A stretch of 64,000 nt of DNA from Arcticimaribacter sp965277835. Lineage in GTDB: Bacteria; Bacteroidota; Bacteroidia; Flavobacteriales; Flavobacteriaceae. The translations under genes and the position numbers were made by a program. Below the pieces are notes generated by a model. The model was not told where the DNA came from, did no database searches, and worked only from the letters and a program-made list of their open reading frames with translations. The DNA lies in assembly GCA_965277835.1 (NCBI GenBank), contig OZ255841.1, positions 2,118,106-2,182,105 on the forward strand, read 5' to 3'. Positions 36,072-45,503 of the stretch are shown one piece after another. Each line of letters starts with the position of its first letter. The stretch's first letter is position 1.

Positions 36072-37293
36072 TAGAGATCGCTGGCAAGAAATATTTCAAA
36101 CAATAAAAAAGAATAAACTCCGTACGTTCCTTTCGGGGTTTACTGTGGCTTTGGGTATTTTTATTTTTATTATTCTTTTTGGTTTTGGGAATGGTCTAAA
36201 GAATACGTTTAATGAGTTTTTTGTAGATGATGCAACAAACATTATATACATATTCCCTGGTAGAACATCAAAGCCATATAATGGGTTTAAGTCAAACAGG
36301 CAGATTGAGTTTGAAAACGAAGATGTTGAAGATGTAAAAGAACTATTCCCATTTTTCTTAGAATATATTACTCCTAGAATTTCTAGAAGAGTTACAGTAA
36401 AATATAAAAACGAGTTTAATAGTTACCTTACTCGTGCAGTAGCACCTCCACATCAGTTTTGCGAAAAAACAATTATGATGAAAGGGCGTTATCTCAATCA
36501 AGCAGATATGGATTTAAAAACCAAAAACGCTGTTATAGGTCGCTTGGTTGCTATAGATTTATTTAAACAAGAAGACCCAATAGGAAAGTATATTGACGTG
36601 GGTAATAGTGTATTTAAAGTCATTGGTGTTTTTCAAGATGACGGAGGTGATCGTGAAGAGCGGTATATCTATATTCCTTATACAACAAGACAACTGCTTG
36701 AAAAAAGTAATGACAAGATAGATTTTATGATTGTAGGGTTTAAGCCCCAATTAGGTCATGCGGGTTCTTTGACTTTTGAAAAGATGTTAAATGATTTTAT
36801 TAGAAAAAAGAAATCAATAGCACCTGATGATAATAACGCGCTTTTTATTCGGAATGTAGCTGATCGTTTACAACAGAACCAACAGTTTGCCACTGTACTT
36901 CAGTTAATAGTTGCCTTTGTAGGTTTTGGAACTTTAATTGCCGGAATTATTGGAATTTCGAATATTATGGTTTTTGTTGTAAAAGAGCGTACAAAAGAGT
37001 TGGGTATTAGAAAAGCATTAGGAGCTACTCCAAAATCTGTAATTAGAATGATACTTCAAGAATCTGTGTTTATAACAACAATTTCGGGATATGTGGGTCT
37101 TTTTATCGGAATTGCTATACTTAATAATATTGGAGTTACTCTTGAAGAGTATTTTATAAAGAATCCTTATATAGATATATCAACCGCAATTTTTGCGACC
37201 TTAATACTTATCCTCTTCGGAGGCATTGCAGGATATATACCTGCAAAACGAGCAGCACGTATAAAACCAATAATAGCACTTAGAGATGAATAG
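36064..37293 (+). CDS. MacB-type ABC transporter permease (first)
   Basis: This 409-residue permease has one N-terminal membrane segment (about 19-38), a large periplasmic MacB core domain (about 45-250) and three C-terminal segments of the FtsX fold. The conserved loop VKERTKELGIRKALGATPKSV between them docks on the ATPase. The end, GYIPAKRAARIKPIIALRDE, is classical for the family. It overlaps the ATPase gene by 8 bases and the second permease by 8 bases (ATGAATAG), so all three are coupled. Confidence 0.92.
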   Translation: MFNRDRWQEIFQTIKKNKLRTFLSGFTVALGIFIFIILFGFGNGLKNTFNEFFVDDATNIIYIFPGRTSKPYNGFKSNRQIEFENEDVEDVKELFPFFLEYITPRISRRVTVKYKNEFNSYLTRAVAPPHQFCEKTIMMKGRYLNQADMDLKTKNAVIGRLVAIDLFKQEDPIGKYIDVGNSVFKVIGVFQDDGGDREERYIYIPYTTRQLLEKSNDKIDFMIVGFKPQLGHAGSLTFEKMLNDFIRKKKSIAPDDNNALFIRNVADRLQQNQQFATVLQLIVAFVGFGTLIAGIIGISNIMVFVVKERTKELGIRKALGATPKSVIRMILQESVFITTISGYVGLFIGIAILNNIGVTLEEYFIKNPYIDISTAIFATLILILFGGIAGYIPAKRAARIKPIIALRDE

Positions 37294-38563
37294 CATTAAA
37301 ATTATTTTCGACCGCGACACCTGGCAAGAGATTTTTGGATCTATCCAAAAAAATAAAGTACGTACTATAATTACTGTAGTAGGCGTTTTATGGGGTATTT
37401 TTATTTATATTACGTTATCTGGAGCAGCTAAAGGCTTAGATAATGGATTTGAACGTGATTTTGAAAACATCGCAAGAAACTCCATGTTTGTATGGGCACA
37501 GAGTACTAGTATCCCTTACGAAGGTTTTAAAACAGGAAGGTTTCCGCAACTTAAAATTCAAGATGTACAGACATTAAAGAATGTTATTCCTGAAATTCAA
37601 TTCATAGCTCCTAGAAATGCTAAAGGTGTTTTTGGAGATGACGTAGGGTCTCAAATAGTTAAAGGTAATAAATCAGGAGTGTATGCTATTTATGGAGATT
37701 TCCCTGAATATACAGAAATTGCCGTAAAGAAAATATACGATGGCGGACGTTTTTTGAACCAAGCAGATATTGATAATGATAGAAAAGTATGTGTTATAGG
37801 TGAACGAACTCAAAAAGAATTATTTGAAGACGATGAAGAGCCAGTAGGGCAATTTGTTCGAATTGACGGAATATTTTTTCAAGTAATAGGAGTTCATAAA
37901 TATGTAGAAGGCGGAGGATTTGAAAGCGATGGAGATATCTTTATACCTTTTTCTACGTATAAAAAATTATATAACTCAGGAGACAATGTAGATTGGTTTA
38001 CTATTGCTGCTTATGATGATGTAGATGTTGTTGCAGTTGAAGAACAAGTAAAGCAAACTTTGAAACGAATTCATCATGTTTCTCCAAAAGATGAACGTGC
38101 ATTTGGGTCGTTTAACCTCGGAGAAGTTTTTGGTAGAATTATGGGCTTTTCAAAAGGGATGTCTTTTTTATCTCTTATTGTAGGAATAGCCACAATTATT
38201 GCGGGTGTTATCGGAATTGGAAATATTCTTTTAATATCAGTTAAAGAAAGAACAAAAGAACTGGGAATACGTCGAGCCCTAGGTGCTACACCAGGGGAAG
38301 TTCGAATACAAATTATTTTAGAATCTGTATTCCTAACTATTATTGCTGGAATTTTTGGAATTATGCTTGGCGCATTTGTTTTGTCAGGAATCAATTCGGC
38401 AACAGCGGACTTAACAGATTTCCCTTATACTAACCCAACTGTTCCCATATCATTTGTGTTAGGCTCACTTGCAATTATGGTTACCCTAGGAACTCTTATA
38501 GGATTAATCCCTGCACAACGAGCAGTTAGTATAAGACCAATAGAAGCCCTTAGAGAAGAATAA
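37286..38563 (+). CDS. MacB-type ABC transporter permease (second)
   Basis: This 425-residue protein is a paralogue of the preceding permease with the same layout: one N-terminal membrane segment, a periplasmic MacB core domain, and three FtsX-type segments. It carries the coupling loop VKERTKELGIRRALGATPGEV and ends IPAQRAVSIRPIEALREE. Having two different MacB-like permeases with one ATPase suggests a heterodimer rather than the homodimer of E. coli MacB. It is followed 43 bases later by the adaptor gene. Confidence 0.92.
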   Translation: MNSIKIIFDRDTWQEIFGSIQKNKVRTIITVVGVLWGIFIYITLSGAAKGLDNGFERDFENIARNSMFVWAQSTSIPYEGFKTGRFPQLKIQDVQTLKNVIPEIQFIAPRNAKGVFGDDVGSQIVKGNKSGVYAIYGDFPEYTEIAVKKIYDGGRFLNQADIDNDRKVCVIGERTQKELFEDDEEPVGQFVRIDGIFFQVIGVHKYVEGGGFESDGDIFIPFSTYKKLYNSGDNVDWFTIAAYDDVDVVAVEEQVKQTLKRIHHVSPKDERAFGSFNLGEVFGRIMGFSKGMSFLSLIVGIATIIAGVIGIGNILLISVKERTKELGIRRALGATPGEVRIQIILESVFLTIIAGIFGIMLGAFVLSGINSATADLTDFPYTNPTVPISFVLGSLAIMVTLGTLIGLIPAQRAVSIRPIEALREE

Positions 38564-38606
38564 TAACTAAACAATAAAACAATAAATAATTAATTAATAA
38601 TAGATC

Positions 38607-39734
38607 ATGAAGAAAATACTAAAGTATATATTAATAATAGGAATCTTAGCTGGAGTTCTTTTTGCGACTGCTTTTTTCATTAAATCAAACAATACCGAGT
38701 CAGTTGTTTATGAAACTCAGAATCCATTAATTACTTCAATTGAATTAAAATCTGTAGCAACAGGGAAAGTAATACCAGAAGACGAAGTAGAAATTAAACC
38801 TCAAATATCTGGGATTATTGAAAACCTTTATGTTGAAGAAGGTGATAATGTTAAAACAGGAGATTTACTAGCTAAAATTAAAGTAGTCCCTAATGAACAA
38901 GCATTGAACAGTGCAAAAGGGAGAGTAGAAAGTTTAAAAATAGTTTTAGATAATGCTCAAATAGAGTATGACAGAAATAAAGACCTTTTTGAAAAAGAAA
39001 TTATTTCGCAACGAGAATTTCAAAATTCTGAATTGACTTATAATAGAGCAAAACAAGACCTAACTAATGCTGAGACTGATTTGCAAATAATTAAACTAGG
39101 TTCCACAGGAGGTTATGCATCTGCGAACACAAATATTCGTGCAACAGTTCCAGGGACTGTTCTTGAGATGCCAATTAAAGAAGGGGATCAAGTAGTAGAA
39201 AGCAACACATTTAATAGTGGTACTACTATTGCCGTAATAGCAGATTTGAGCAAAATGATTTTTGAAGGGAAAGTAGATGAAGCTGAAGTAGGGAAATTAG
39301 AAATTGGAATGCCGCTTTCAGTTAATTTGGGAGCTATTCAAGATAAAGAATATGAAGCTAGATTAAAGTTTATTGCGCCTAAAGGGAATGAAGAACAAGG
39401 CGCAGTTCAATTTAAAATAGAAGGCGATGTATATCTAGATGATAGTTTCTTTGTCCGTGCAGGATATAGTGCTAATGCATCTTTAGTTTTAGAAAGAAAA
39501 GATAGTATTCTTGCAATTCCTGAAGCATTACTACAATTTGACAAGAAAACAGAGCAACCCTATGTAGAGATTCAGATTAAAGAACAAGAATTTGAACGTA
39601 GAGATATTGAAACAGGAATTTCCGATGGTATAAACGTTGAAATCATCTCTGGAGTAACAATCGAAGATAACATCAAAGTATGGAACAAAACCGAAGAGGA
39701 AAAGAAAGGTGCTGACGAATCTTCAAACAATTAA
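38607..39734 (+). CDS. Periplasmic adaptor (membrane fusion) protein of the efflux system
   Basis: This is a MacA/HlyD-type adaptor of 375 residues. It has an N-terminal membrane anchor (about 5-25), a lipoyl-like half (GIIENLYVEEGDNVKTGDLLAKI), an alpha-hairpin with coiled coil (about 95-160), the second lipoyl half (ATVPGTVLEMPIKEGDQV) and beta-barrel domains. The Lys/Glu-rich tail (EEEKKGADESSNN) is a charged cytosol-like end of no known function. It links the ABC permeases to the TolC-type channel encoded next. Operon position and fold make the role clear; the exported substrate is unknown. Confidence 0.92.
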   Translation: MKKILKYILIIGILAGVLFATAFFIKSNNTESVVYETQNPLITSIELKSVATGKVIPEDEVEIKPQISGIIENLYVEEGDNVKTGDLLAKIKVVPNEQALNSAKGRVESLKIVLDNAQIEYDRNKDLFEKEIISQREFQNSELTYNRAKQDLTNAETDLQIIKLGSTGGYASANTNIRATVPGTVLEMPIKEGDQVVESNTFNSGTTIAVIADLSKMIFEGKVDEAEVGKLEIGMPLSVNLGAIQDKEYEARLKFIAPKGNEEQGAVQFKIEGDVYLDDSFFVRAGYSANASLVLERKDSILAIPEALLQFDKKTEQPYVEIQIKEQEFERRDIETGISDGINVEIISGVTIEDNIKVWNKTEEEKKGADESSNN

Positions 39735-39753
39735 TAGCATAAGCTTATATATT

Positions 39754-41178
39754 ATGAGACAAACTATACTTAAATACATTTCATTACTTTCAGCGATTTG
39801 CGTTTCGTTTTTTGCACAAGGTCAAACTCTTTCTTTACAAGAATGTGTTGATTTAGCTTTGGAACGAAGTATTTCGATTAAACAATCAGAACTTGATGTT
39901 GAAAGCGCTGAATTGGATGCGAAAGATGCTTTTGGAAATTTTCTACCAACTATTAATGGACAAACCAGCCATTCTTGGAATGTTGGATTAAACCAAAATA
40001 TCACAACAGGTTTATTAGAGAATCAGACAACACAGTTTTCTTCTTTAGGCCTAAATGTAGGCGCTACTATTTATAACGGGTTGCGAAACATGAAGCGGGT
40101 GCACAGAGCAAATCTTGCAATTATAGCACGCCAATATCAATTGGCAAACATGTCCGAGAATACTTCTCTTCTTGTTGTAAACGCCTATTTACAAATAATG
40201 TTTAACCGCGAATTTTTATCGGTTCAACAAGGACAATTAGATCTCTCGCTTAAAGAAATAGAACGAACAAGGGCTCTAATTAGCTCGGGTGTTATAGCTT
40301 CGCGCGATGTTTTTGAACTTGAGGCCAATATAGCTTCTCTTGAGCAAGCTGTTGTTTTAGCCGAAAATAATTTGAGATTATCTAAAATTAATTTAGCACA
40401 GCTATTATTAATTACAGACTATGAAAATTTTGATATTTCATCAGAAAATTTCGATGCCCCTTTTCCTCAAATTTTAAACGAAAAGCCTAAAGATATTTTT
40501 GAAAAAGCACTTACTCACAGAAATGATATTAAGTTGTCATTATCGAATATGGAGGTTTCTAAAGCGGACATTGAAATTGCTAAAACATCACTTCAACCAA
40601 CTTTATCTGCTTTTTATGGATATAGTACACGAATTTCTTATAGTGATCAATTAGTGGGTACAGGTGAGTTTGAGAATAGAGAAGTTGGTTTTGTACAAGG
40701 AACAAATCAAGTTGTAAACGCTAGAGTAGAGAAAAGAGCAATAACAGGACCTATTTCGTTTGCTAATCAATTTGGAATGAATGATGGGCATAATTTTGGA
40801 GTTCGATTGAATATTCCAATTTTAAATGGATTTTTTGCAAGGAATAACATAGAGCGAAGTGAGGTAAACTTAAAGCGCACGGAAAATCAATATGAACAAC
40901 AAAAATTAGATTTAGAAGCAACAATTAACCAAGCGTTTAATGATGCAAAAGGAGCGTATACGCTTTATGAGGCTAATAAGAAAACACTTAATGCAAGAAC
41001 TAAAGCCTATGAAGATGCTACTAAAAGATTTGAAGTCGGAGTTATAAATTCATTTGAGTATATACAAGCCAAACAACGCTATGAATCTGCAGTTTCTGAT
41101 GAAATTCGGGCAAAGTTTGATTATATCTTTAAATTGAAAATCTTAGAATTTTACTTTGGATTAGAGCTAGACATTTAA
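39754..41178 (+). CDS. TolC-family outer-membrane efflux channel
   Basis: This protein has 474 residues from the ATG at 39754. An in-frame ATG at 39709 would lie inside the adaptor gene and disrupt the signal peptide. The signal peptide (MRQTILKYISLLSAICVSFFAQG) is followed by the family opening LSLQECVDLALERSISIKQSEL. Long amphipathic coiled-coil helices follow in two similar halves, ending in VINSFEYIQAKQRYESAVSDEIRAKFDYIFKLKILEFY. It provides the exit duct for the ABC efflux system and completes the operon of ATPase, two permeases, adaptor and channel. Confidence 0.93.
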   Translation: MRQTILKYISLLSAICVSFFAQGQTLSLQECVDLALERSISIKQSELDVESAELDAKDAFGNFLPTINGQTSHSWNVGLNQNITTGLLENQTTQFSSLGLNVGATIYNGLRNMKRVHRANLAIIARQYQLANMSENTSLLVVNAYLQIMFNREFLSVQQGQLDLSLKEIERTRALISSGVIASRDVFELEANIASLEQAVVLAENNLRLSKINLAQLLLITDYENFDISSENFDAPFPQILNEKPKDIFEKALTHRNDIKLSLSNMEVSKADIEIAKTSLQPTLSAFYGYSTRISYSDQLVGTGEFENREVGFVQGTNQVVNARVEKRAITGPISFANQFGMNDGHNFGVRLNIPILNGFFARNNIERSEVNLKRTENQYEQQKLDLEATINQAFNDAKGAYTLYEANKKTLNARTKAYEDATKRFEVGVINSFEYIQAKQRYESAVSDEIRAKFDYIFKLKILEFYFGLELDI

Positions 41179-41206
41179 AAATAGTTGACATTTTTTAGTT
41201 TAGTAT

Positions 41207-41890
41207 ATGTCATATTTGTTACATATTGAAACTGCAACGACTAATTGCTCAGTAGCACTATCACATAACGGTAATTTACTCCATTGTATTGAGAACAATG
41301 CTATAGATTTTAGGCATAGCGATTATCTGCACCTTTTTATAGAAGAGCTCTTAAGTGAAGTACAAATTAATTACAGCCAATTAGATGGCGTGGTTGTGAG
41401 TATGGGACCAGGGTCTTATACGGGTTTGCGTATAGGTATGTCAACAGCTAAAGGATTGTGTTATGCACAAGATATACCTTTACTGGCTATTAATAGTTTA
41501 AGGATTTTAGCTGAAGCATACGAGCCTAAGAATAATCAAATATTAATACCTCTTTTTGATGCGCGGAGGATGGAAGTATATTCATTGATTTTAAATGCGC
41601 AAAAACAAATTATTAGAGATACTGATGCTGAAGTTATTTCAGAGAACTCTTTTCAAGAATATAAAGCACAAGGTCAATTAGTGTTTTTTGGAAGCGGTGC
41701 AGCAAAATGCAAAGAGCTACTTCAAGAAGAAGATAACACGCTTTTTATAGATGACTTAGAAGTACCTTCGGCTAGAAATATGATAAAGATTGGGCAAGCA
41801 AAATTTGTAGCTAAAGAATTTCAAGACATTGCGTATTTCGATTCTTTTTACCTTAAGAAGTTCTATACTAATGCTCCGAGTAAGCCTTAG
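41207..41890 (+). CDS. tsaB: tRNA threonylcarbamoyladenosine biosynthesis protein TsaB
   Basis: TsaB partners with TsaD and TsaE in making the t6A modification at position 37 of ANN-decoding tRNAs. The protein has 227 residues. The ASKHA-fold opening is LLHIETATTNCSVALSHNG, and the conserved GVVVSMGPGSYTGLRIGMSTAKGL is diagnostic. The C-terminal 23 bases overlap convergently with the 3' end of the YyaL-type gene on the other strand, leaving no room for a terminator. Confidence 0.94.
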   Translation: MSYLLHIETATTNCSVALSHNGNLLHCIENNAIDFRHSDYLHLFIEELLSEVQINYSQLDGVVVSMGPGSYTGLRIGMSTAKGLCYAQDIPLLAINSLRILAEAYEPKNNQILIPLFDARRMEVYSLILNAQKQIIRDTDAEVISENSFQEYKAQGQLVFFGSGAAKCKELLQEEDNTLFIDDLEVPSARNMIKIGQAKFVAKEFQDIAYFDSFYLKKFYTNAPSKP

Positions 41891-43919
41891 ATAAAAGCTC
41901 TAATTTATTTTTTACGTCTTCAATTGATTCTATAGGTAGTTGACATTGGTTGTCTTTACATAAGTAAAAAGTAGTTTTATCTTTAGAACTTCTGCCTTGA
42001 AACAAAGGAAGATTAGATTCTTTTGCAGCAGACCAACTATAATTTACTGTAAGTGTTTTTTGAATTATTTTAATATCGTTCTTAGCATTTTTGCCTACCG
42101 CAACGACTTCATAACCTGGCTTTAGTAATAATAATGTAGAGTTTATCCAATAACTATACTCTTTGGGATAAGTGTTGATTTCGCTTGCACAAGTTCTTAT
42201 CATATTTTTTGCTAGATCTTTATATTTTGGGTTGACAAAATGTTTTGAAAGACGTATTAGGTTTTCTGCCATAACAGCGTTAGAAGAAGGAATTACGTTA
42301 TCTATGGTTTCTTTTGTCCGTATAATTAAATCTGAACTGCTACTAAAATAAAATAAGGGTTGCTCGCTATCTTTAAATAGACGGATACAGTTTTCAGTTA
42401 GTTTTTGTGCTTGGATTAAATAGTGGTCATCAAATATTGTCTCATAAGCGTCAATATAAAGTTTAATCGTTGTCGCATAATCCTCTAAAAAACCGTCTAT
42501 TTTAGCAACACCATTTTTAAAAATCCGTTTTAATAAACCCGAACTGGTAATTAAGTTTTTTTCGATAAATGCAATATTCTTTTTTGCAAGTATCAAATAA
42601 GATTCTTCTTCAAAACTATTATAGGCATCTAAAAGCCCAGAAGTGATAAGAGCATTCCAAGAACATATAATTTTATCATCAAGTTTAGGTGGTTTTCTTT
42701 TGTTTCTTTCTTCGAGCAATACGTTGTTCCAGTGTAGGACTTTTGTTTTAAGCGTATTGAGATTAATTTTATAGAGTTTTGCAAACTCCCTATCAGAATG
42801 CATTCTTCGGAAGACATAATTTTCTTTTTCCCAATAACCGTTTTGGCTTAAAGAATAATAAGCAGAGATTAGTTTAAAATCTTTTGGGAAAAGAGTTTTA
42901 ATTTGTTCTATAGTCCATACATAATACGCTCCTTCAATGAGATTCGATTTAGAATCTAAGCTATCTGCATCTAGTGAGGAATAAAATCCGCCTTCTGGAG
43001 AAGACAATTTTTCTTCCAAGAAACGAATAGTTTTAGAGACTACTTCTGCGTATGTTTTCGAAGGCTTGTGTTTATAGGCTTTTGCATAAATAGAAAGTAA
43101 TTGACCATTATCATATCCCATTTTCTCAAAATGTGGAATATGCCATTTAGCATCTACAGAATAGCGAAAAAAACCTCCTTGAACTGTATCAAAAATGCCA
43201 CTTAAAGCAATTTTTTTTAATGAAAAATGTAAATGTTCGGAGACCTCTTTGTTTTGAGAAAGCACACTATACTTTTGAAATAAATTAAATAAAGTTGGCA
43301 TTATAAATTTTGGAGCGCCAATGAACCCTCCATTTAACGAATCTTTTTTTGATAAAATAACCGTCATATTTTGCTTTATTTCTTTTAATAAAATAGGGCT
43401 ATTCGAAGGCTTATTATTCGGCTCGAAAGCTGCTAATCCTTTTTTTAAGTTACGTGCATATTCATTTAATTTCTCGGGTTTTTGAGAAGCCAATAAACTT
43501 AATTGGTTGAGTGCTTCCATCCATCGTTTTTTCGGGAAATAGGTTCCTCCCCAAATTGGGCGACCATCGGGTAAAGCAACAATATTTAAAGGCCAACCGC
43601 CTTGACCGCTAATAAGTTGCAAAGCGTTCATATAAACTTGATCTAGGTCGGGTCGTTCTTCTCTGTCTATTTTTAGGTTGATAAAGTTCGCATTCATAAG
43701 AAGAGCGACTTCATCATCTTTAAAACACTCTTGTTCCATTACATGACACCAATGACAAGAGGCGTAGCCAATACTAATTAGAAGTAGTTTTTTATCTTCT
43801 TCTGCTTTTTTTAAATATTTTTGGTGCCAAGGAAACCAATTTACAGGATTATAAGCATGTTGAAGTAAGTATGGGCTAAGTTCATTTATTAAAGCGTTCG
43901 GATTATTTTGCTTATCCAT
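41868..43919 (-). CDS. YyaL/DUF255-type thioredoxin-domain protein
   Basis: This protein has 683 residues from the ATG at 43919 (an in-frame start at 43928 is possible). The N-terminal DUF255 thioredoxin-like domain (about 1-165) has SPYLLQHAYNPVNWFPW and the redox-like CxxC Cys55-HW-Cys58 in YASCHWCHVMEQE. The rest is an (alpha/alpha)6-barrel-like region similar to N-acylglucosamine epimerase-type folds, with SLDADSLDSKSNLIEGAYYVWT. Homologues occur from bacteria to human SPATA20, with no settled enzymatic function. It overlaps the upstream NifU-type gene by 8 bases and tsaB by 23 bases. Confidence 0.9.
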   Translation of the reverse strand: MDKQNNPNALINELSPYLLQHAYNPVNWFPWHQKYLKKAEEDKKLLLISIGYASCHWCHVMEQECFKDDEVALLMNANFINLKIDREERPDLDQVYMNALQLISGQGGWPLNIVALPDGRPIWGGTYFPKKRWMEALNQLSLLASQKPEKLNEYARNLKKGLAAFEPNNKPSNSPILLKEIKQNMTVILSKKDSLNGGFIGAPKFIMPTLFNLFQKYSVLSQNKEVSEHLHFSLKKIALSGIFDTVQGGFFRYSVDAKWHIPHFEKMGYDNGQLLSIYAKAYKHKPSKTYAEVVSKTIRFLEEKLSSPEGGFYSSLDADSLDSKSNLIEGAYYVWTIEQIKTLFPKDFKLISAYYSLSQNGYWEKENYVFRRMHSDREFAKLYKINLNTLKTKVLHWNNVLLEERNKRKPPKLDDKIICSWNALITSGLLDAYNSFEEESYLILAKKNIAFIEKNLITSSGLLKRIFKNGVAKIDGFLEDYATTIKLYIDAYETIFDDHYLIQAQKLTENCIRLFKDSEQPLFYFSSSSDLIIRTKETIDNVIPSSNAVMAENLIRLSKHFVNPKYKDLAKNMIRTCASEINTYPKEYSYWINSTLLLLKPGYEVVAVGKNAKNDIKIIQKTLTVNYSWSAAKESNLPLFQGRSSKDKTTFYLCKDNQCQLPIESIEDVKNKLELLSKAYSEH

Positions 43920-44805
43920 TAATTGCATTAACCGTTGAAATTTTGCCAGGAAGCATTTCTTTTAACATGTTTTCAATGCCATTTTTCAAGGTGAAAGTAG
44001 AAGAAGGACATCCACTACAGGCTCCTTGTAATATAACACTAACAGATTTATCTTCGGTATTATAGGAATCAAAAAGTATATTTCCTCCATCAGCTGCTAC
44101 AGCAGGTTTGATATAGTCGTCAATAATTCCAACAATTTGTTGTGAAATTTCGTTTAAAGGTTCTTTTGGAGGTGTGTTTTCCATAAGATTAGGACTTACT
44201 TCATCAACAGATATTATTTCATTTTCCTCCTCAAGAAAGGAACGAAGAAATTCACGTATTTCTAATACAATATCATCCCATTTTGAAATATCAAATTTTG
44301 TGATGGATATATAATTCGCATCCATAAAAACTTCTTTCACAAAAGGAAGATGGAATAGCTTTTGTGCTAAAGGAGATGATGAAGCGTCATCTATATTTTT
44401 AAATTCAAAAATAGTGTCAACTAATTTTTTGTTAGCAACAAATTTCATTACACTTGGGTTAGGCGTACTTTCAGCATAAATTGTTATTGGATTTTTCTTG
44501 GTAGGTTGAGTTTCAGTAACAATTGCTTTATCAGAGTTTAGATAGTTTTCAATTTCAGTTGAAACATCAGACAAAACATCTTCCCATTTAAGGATGTCAT
44601 AGCGTTGAATTTCTAAAGCATCTTTTTTAAGAATAACCGACTTGACAAAAGGTAAGTAAAACATCTGCTGTACTAAAGGCGCTTCTTTAGCTTCATCAAT
44701 AGTATCATATTTTTTTACTTCAGCAAGGTTTAAAGATGGAGATATTTCAAACCTTGCAAAGGTGTTATCATCTGTTAAAGAAGCTGTAACGGTGTATGAT
44801 TTCAT
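43912..44805 (-). CDS. NifU-type Fe-S cluster carrier with duplicated Nfu N-domain
   Basis: This protein has 297 residues from the ATG at 44805, where the conserved reading begins (MKSYTVTASL). It has two Nfu N-terminal-type domains in tandem. The first (about 1-85) is divergent, and the second (about 98-190) carries the classical STPNPSVMKFVANK. The C-terminal NifU domain ends it, with the cluster-binding Cys263-SG-Cys266 in GACSGCPSS. Such proteins receive Fe-S clusters and pass them to apo-targets. A promoter box lies just upstream at 44818-44825, divergent from the carbonic-anhydrase-like gene. Confidence 0.92.
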   Translation of the reverse strand: MKSYTVTASLTDDNTFARFEISPSLNLAEVKKYDTIDEAKEAPLVQQMFYLPFVKSVILKKDALEIQRYDILKWEDVLSDVSTEIENYLNSDKAIVTETQPTKKNPITIYAESTPNPSVMKFVANKKLVDTIFEFKNIDDASSSPLAQKLFHLPFVKEVFMDANYISITKFDISKWDDIVLEIREFLRSFLEEENEIISVDEVSPNLMENTPPKEPLNEISQQIVGIIDDYIKPAVAADGGNILFDSYNTEDKSVSVILQGACSGCPSSTFTLKNGIENMLKEMLPGKISTVNAING

Positions 44806-44817
44806 TAGAATTTTTAA

Positions 44818-44825
44818 CAAAAATA
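44818..44825 (-). promoter_or_regulatory. -7 promoter box (TATTTTTG on the - strand) for the NifU-type gene
   Basis: On the minus strand TATTTTTG fits TAnnTTTG and lies 12 bases before the ATG at 44805. The leader would be short. It lies in the 100-base divergent gap with the gamma-carbonic-anhydrase-like gene. Confidence 0.4.
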
Positions 44826-44905
44826 CATAAAACAAATAGCCATTATATAATTTTTAATTGGTTTTATTTTTTTGAAAAATGATATATTAGATAAAAACAA
44901 TAATT

Positions 44906-45424
44906 ATGTTAATCAAAAAAGTAAGAGGCTTTACTCCTCAACTAGGTGAAGATTGCTTTGTTGCTGAAAATGCAACTCTTATAGGTGATTTAATTATAGG
45001 AAATCAATGTTCTATATGGTATCAAGCTGTAGTCCGAGGAGATGTAAATTCAATTAGAATTGGAAATCGAGTGAATATTCAAGATGGAGCTGTTATTCAT
45101 GGGACGTATCAAAAGGCAGGGACTATAATAGAAAACGATGTTTCAATAGGGCACAATGCAATTATACATGGATGCACCCTTAAAAGTAATGTTCTTATAG
45201 GAATGGGAAGTATTGTTATGGATAATTGTGTTGTTGAATCTAATAGTATTGTTGCTGCTGGGAGTGTTGTTACCCAAAACACTCATATTCCTGAAGGAAC
45301 AATATTTGCAGGAGTACCCGCTAAAAAGATAAAAAATATAGACCCAAAACTCCAACAAGGAGAAATTGAACGTATAGCACAAAACTATTTAATGTATTCG
45401 AGTTGGTTTAAAGAGGATAAATAA
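44906..45424 (+). CDS. Gamma-carbonic-anhydrase family (left-handed beta-helix) protein
   Basis: This 172-residue hexapeptide-repeat protein forms a left-handed beta-helix trimer. The three zinc-ligand His positions of gamma-carbonic anhydrases are present: His65 in GAVIHG, and His83 and His88 in SIGHNAIIHG. The turn GSIVMDNCVVESNSIVAAGS follows, and a C-terminal helix (QGEIERIAQNYLMYSSWFK) closes it. Bacterial members (YrdA/PaaY type) often show weak or no CO2 hydration activity, so the physiological reaction is uncertain. It ends at a bidirectional terminator shared with ompH. Confidence 0.9.
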   Translation: MLIKKVRGFTPQLGEDCFVAENATLIGDLIIGNQCSIWYQAVVRGDVNSIRIGNRVNIQDGAVIHGTYQKAGTIIENDVSIGHNAIIHGCTLKSNVLIGMGSIVMDNCVVESNSIVAAGSVVTQNTHIPEGTIFAGVPAKKIKNIDPKLQQGEIERIAQNYLMYSSWFKEDK

Positions 45425-45443
45425 AGTTTGCGTTATAGAAAAT

Positions 45444-45484
45444 AAAAAAAGCTACTTTATCAATAAAGACAAAGTAGCTTTTAA
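45444..45484. terminator. Bidirectional terminator between convergent genes
   Basis: Arms GCTACTTT (45451-45458) and AAAGTAGC (45471-45478) enclose a 12-base loop. An A-tract precedes and a T-tract follows, so the hairpin works on both strands. It separates the carbonic-anhydrase-like gene (+) from the ompH genes (-). Confidence 0.85.
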
Positions 45485-45503
45485 AATTATTAGGAAGGTT
45501 TTT

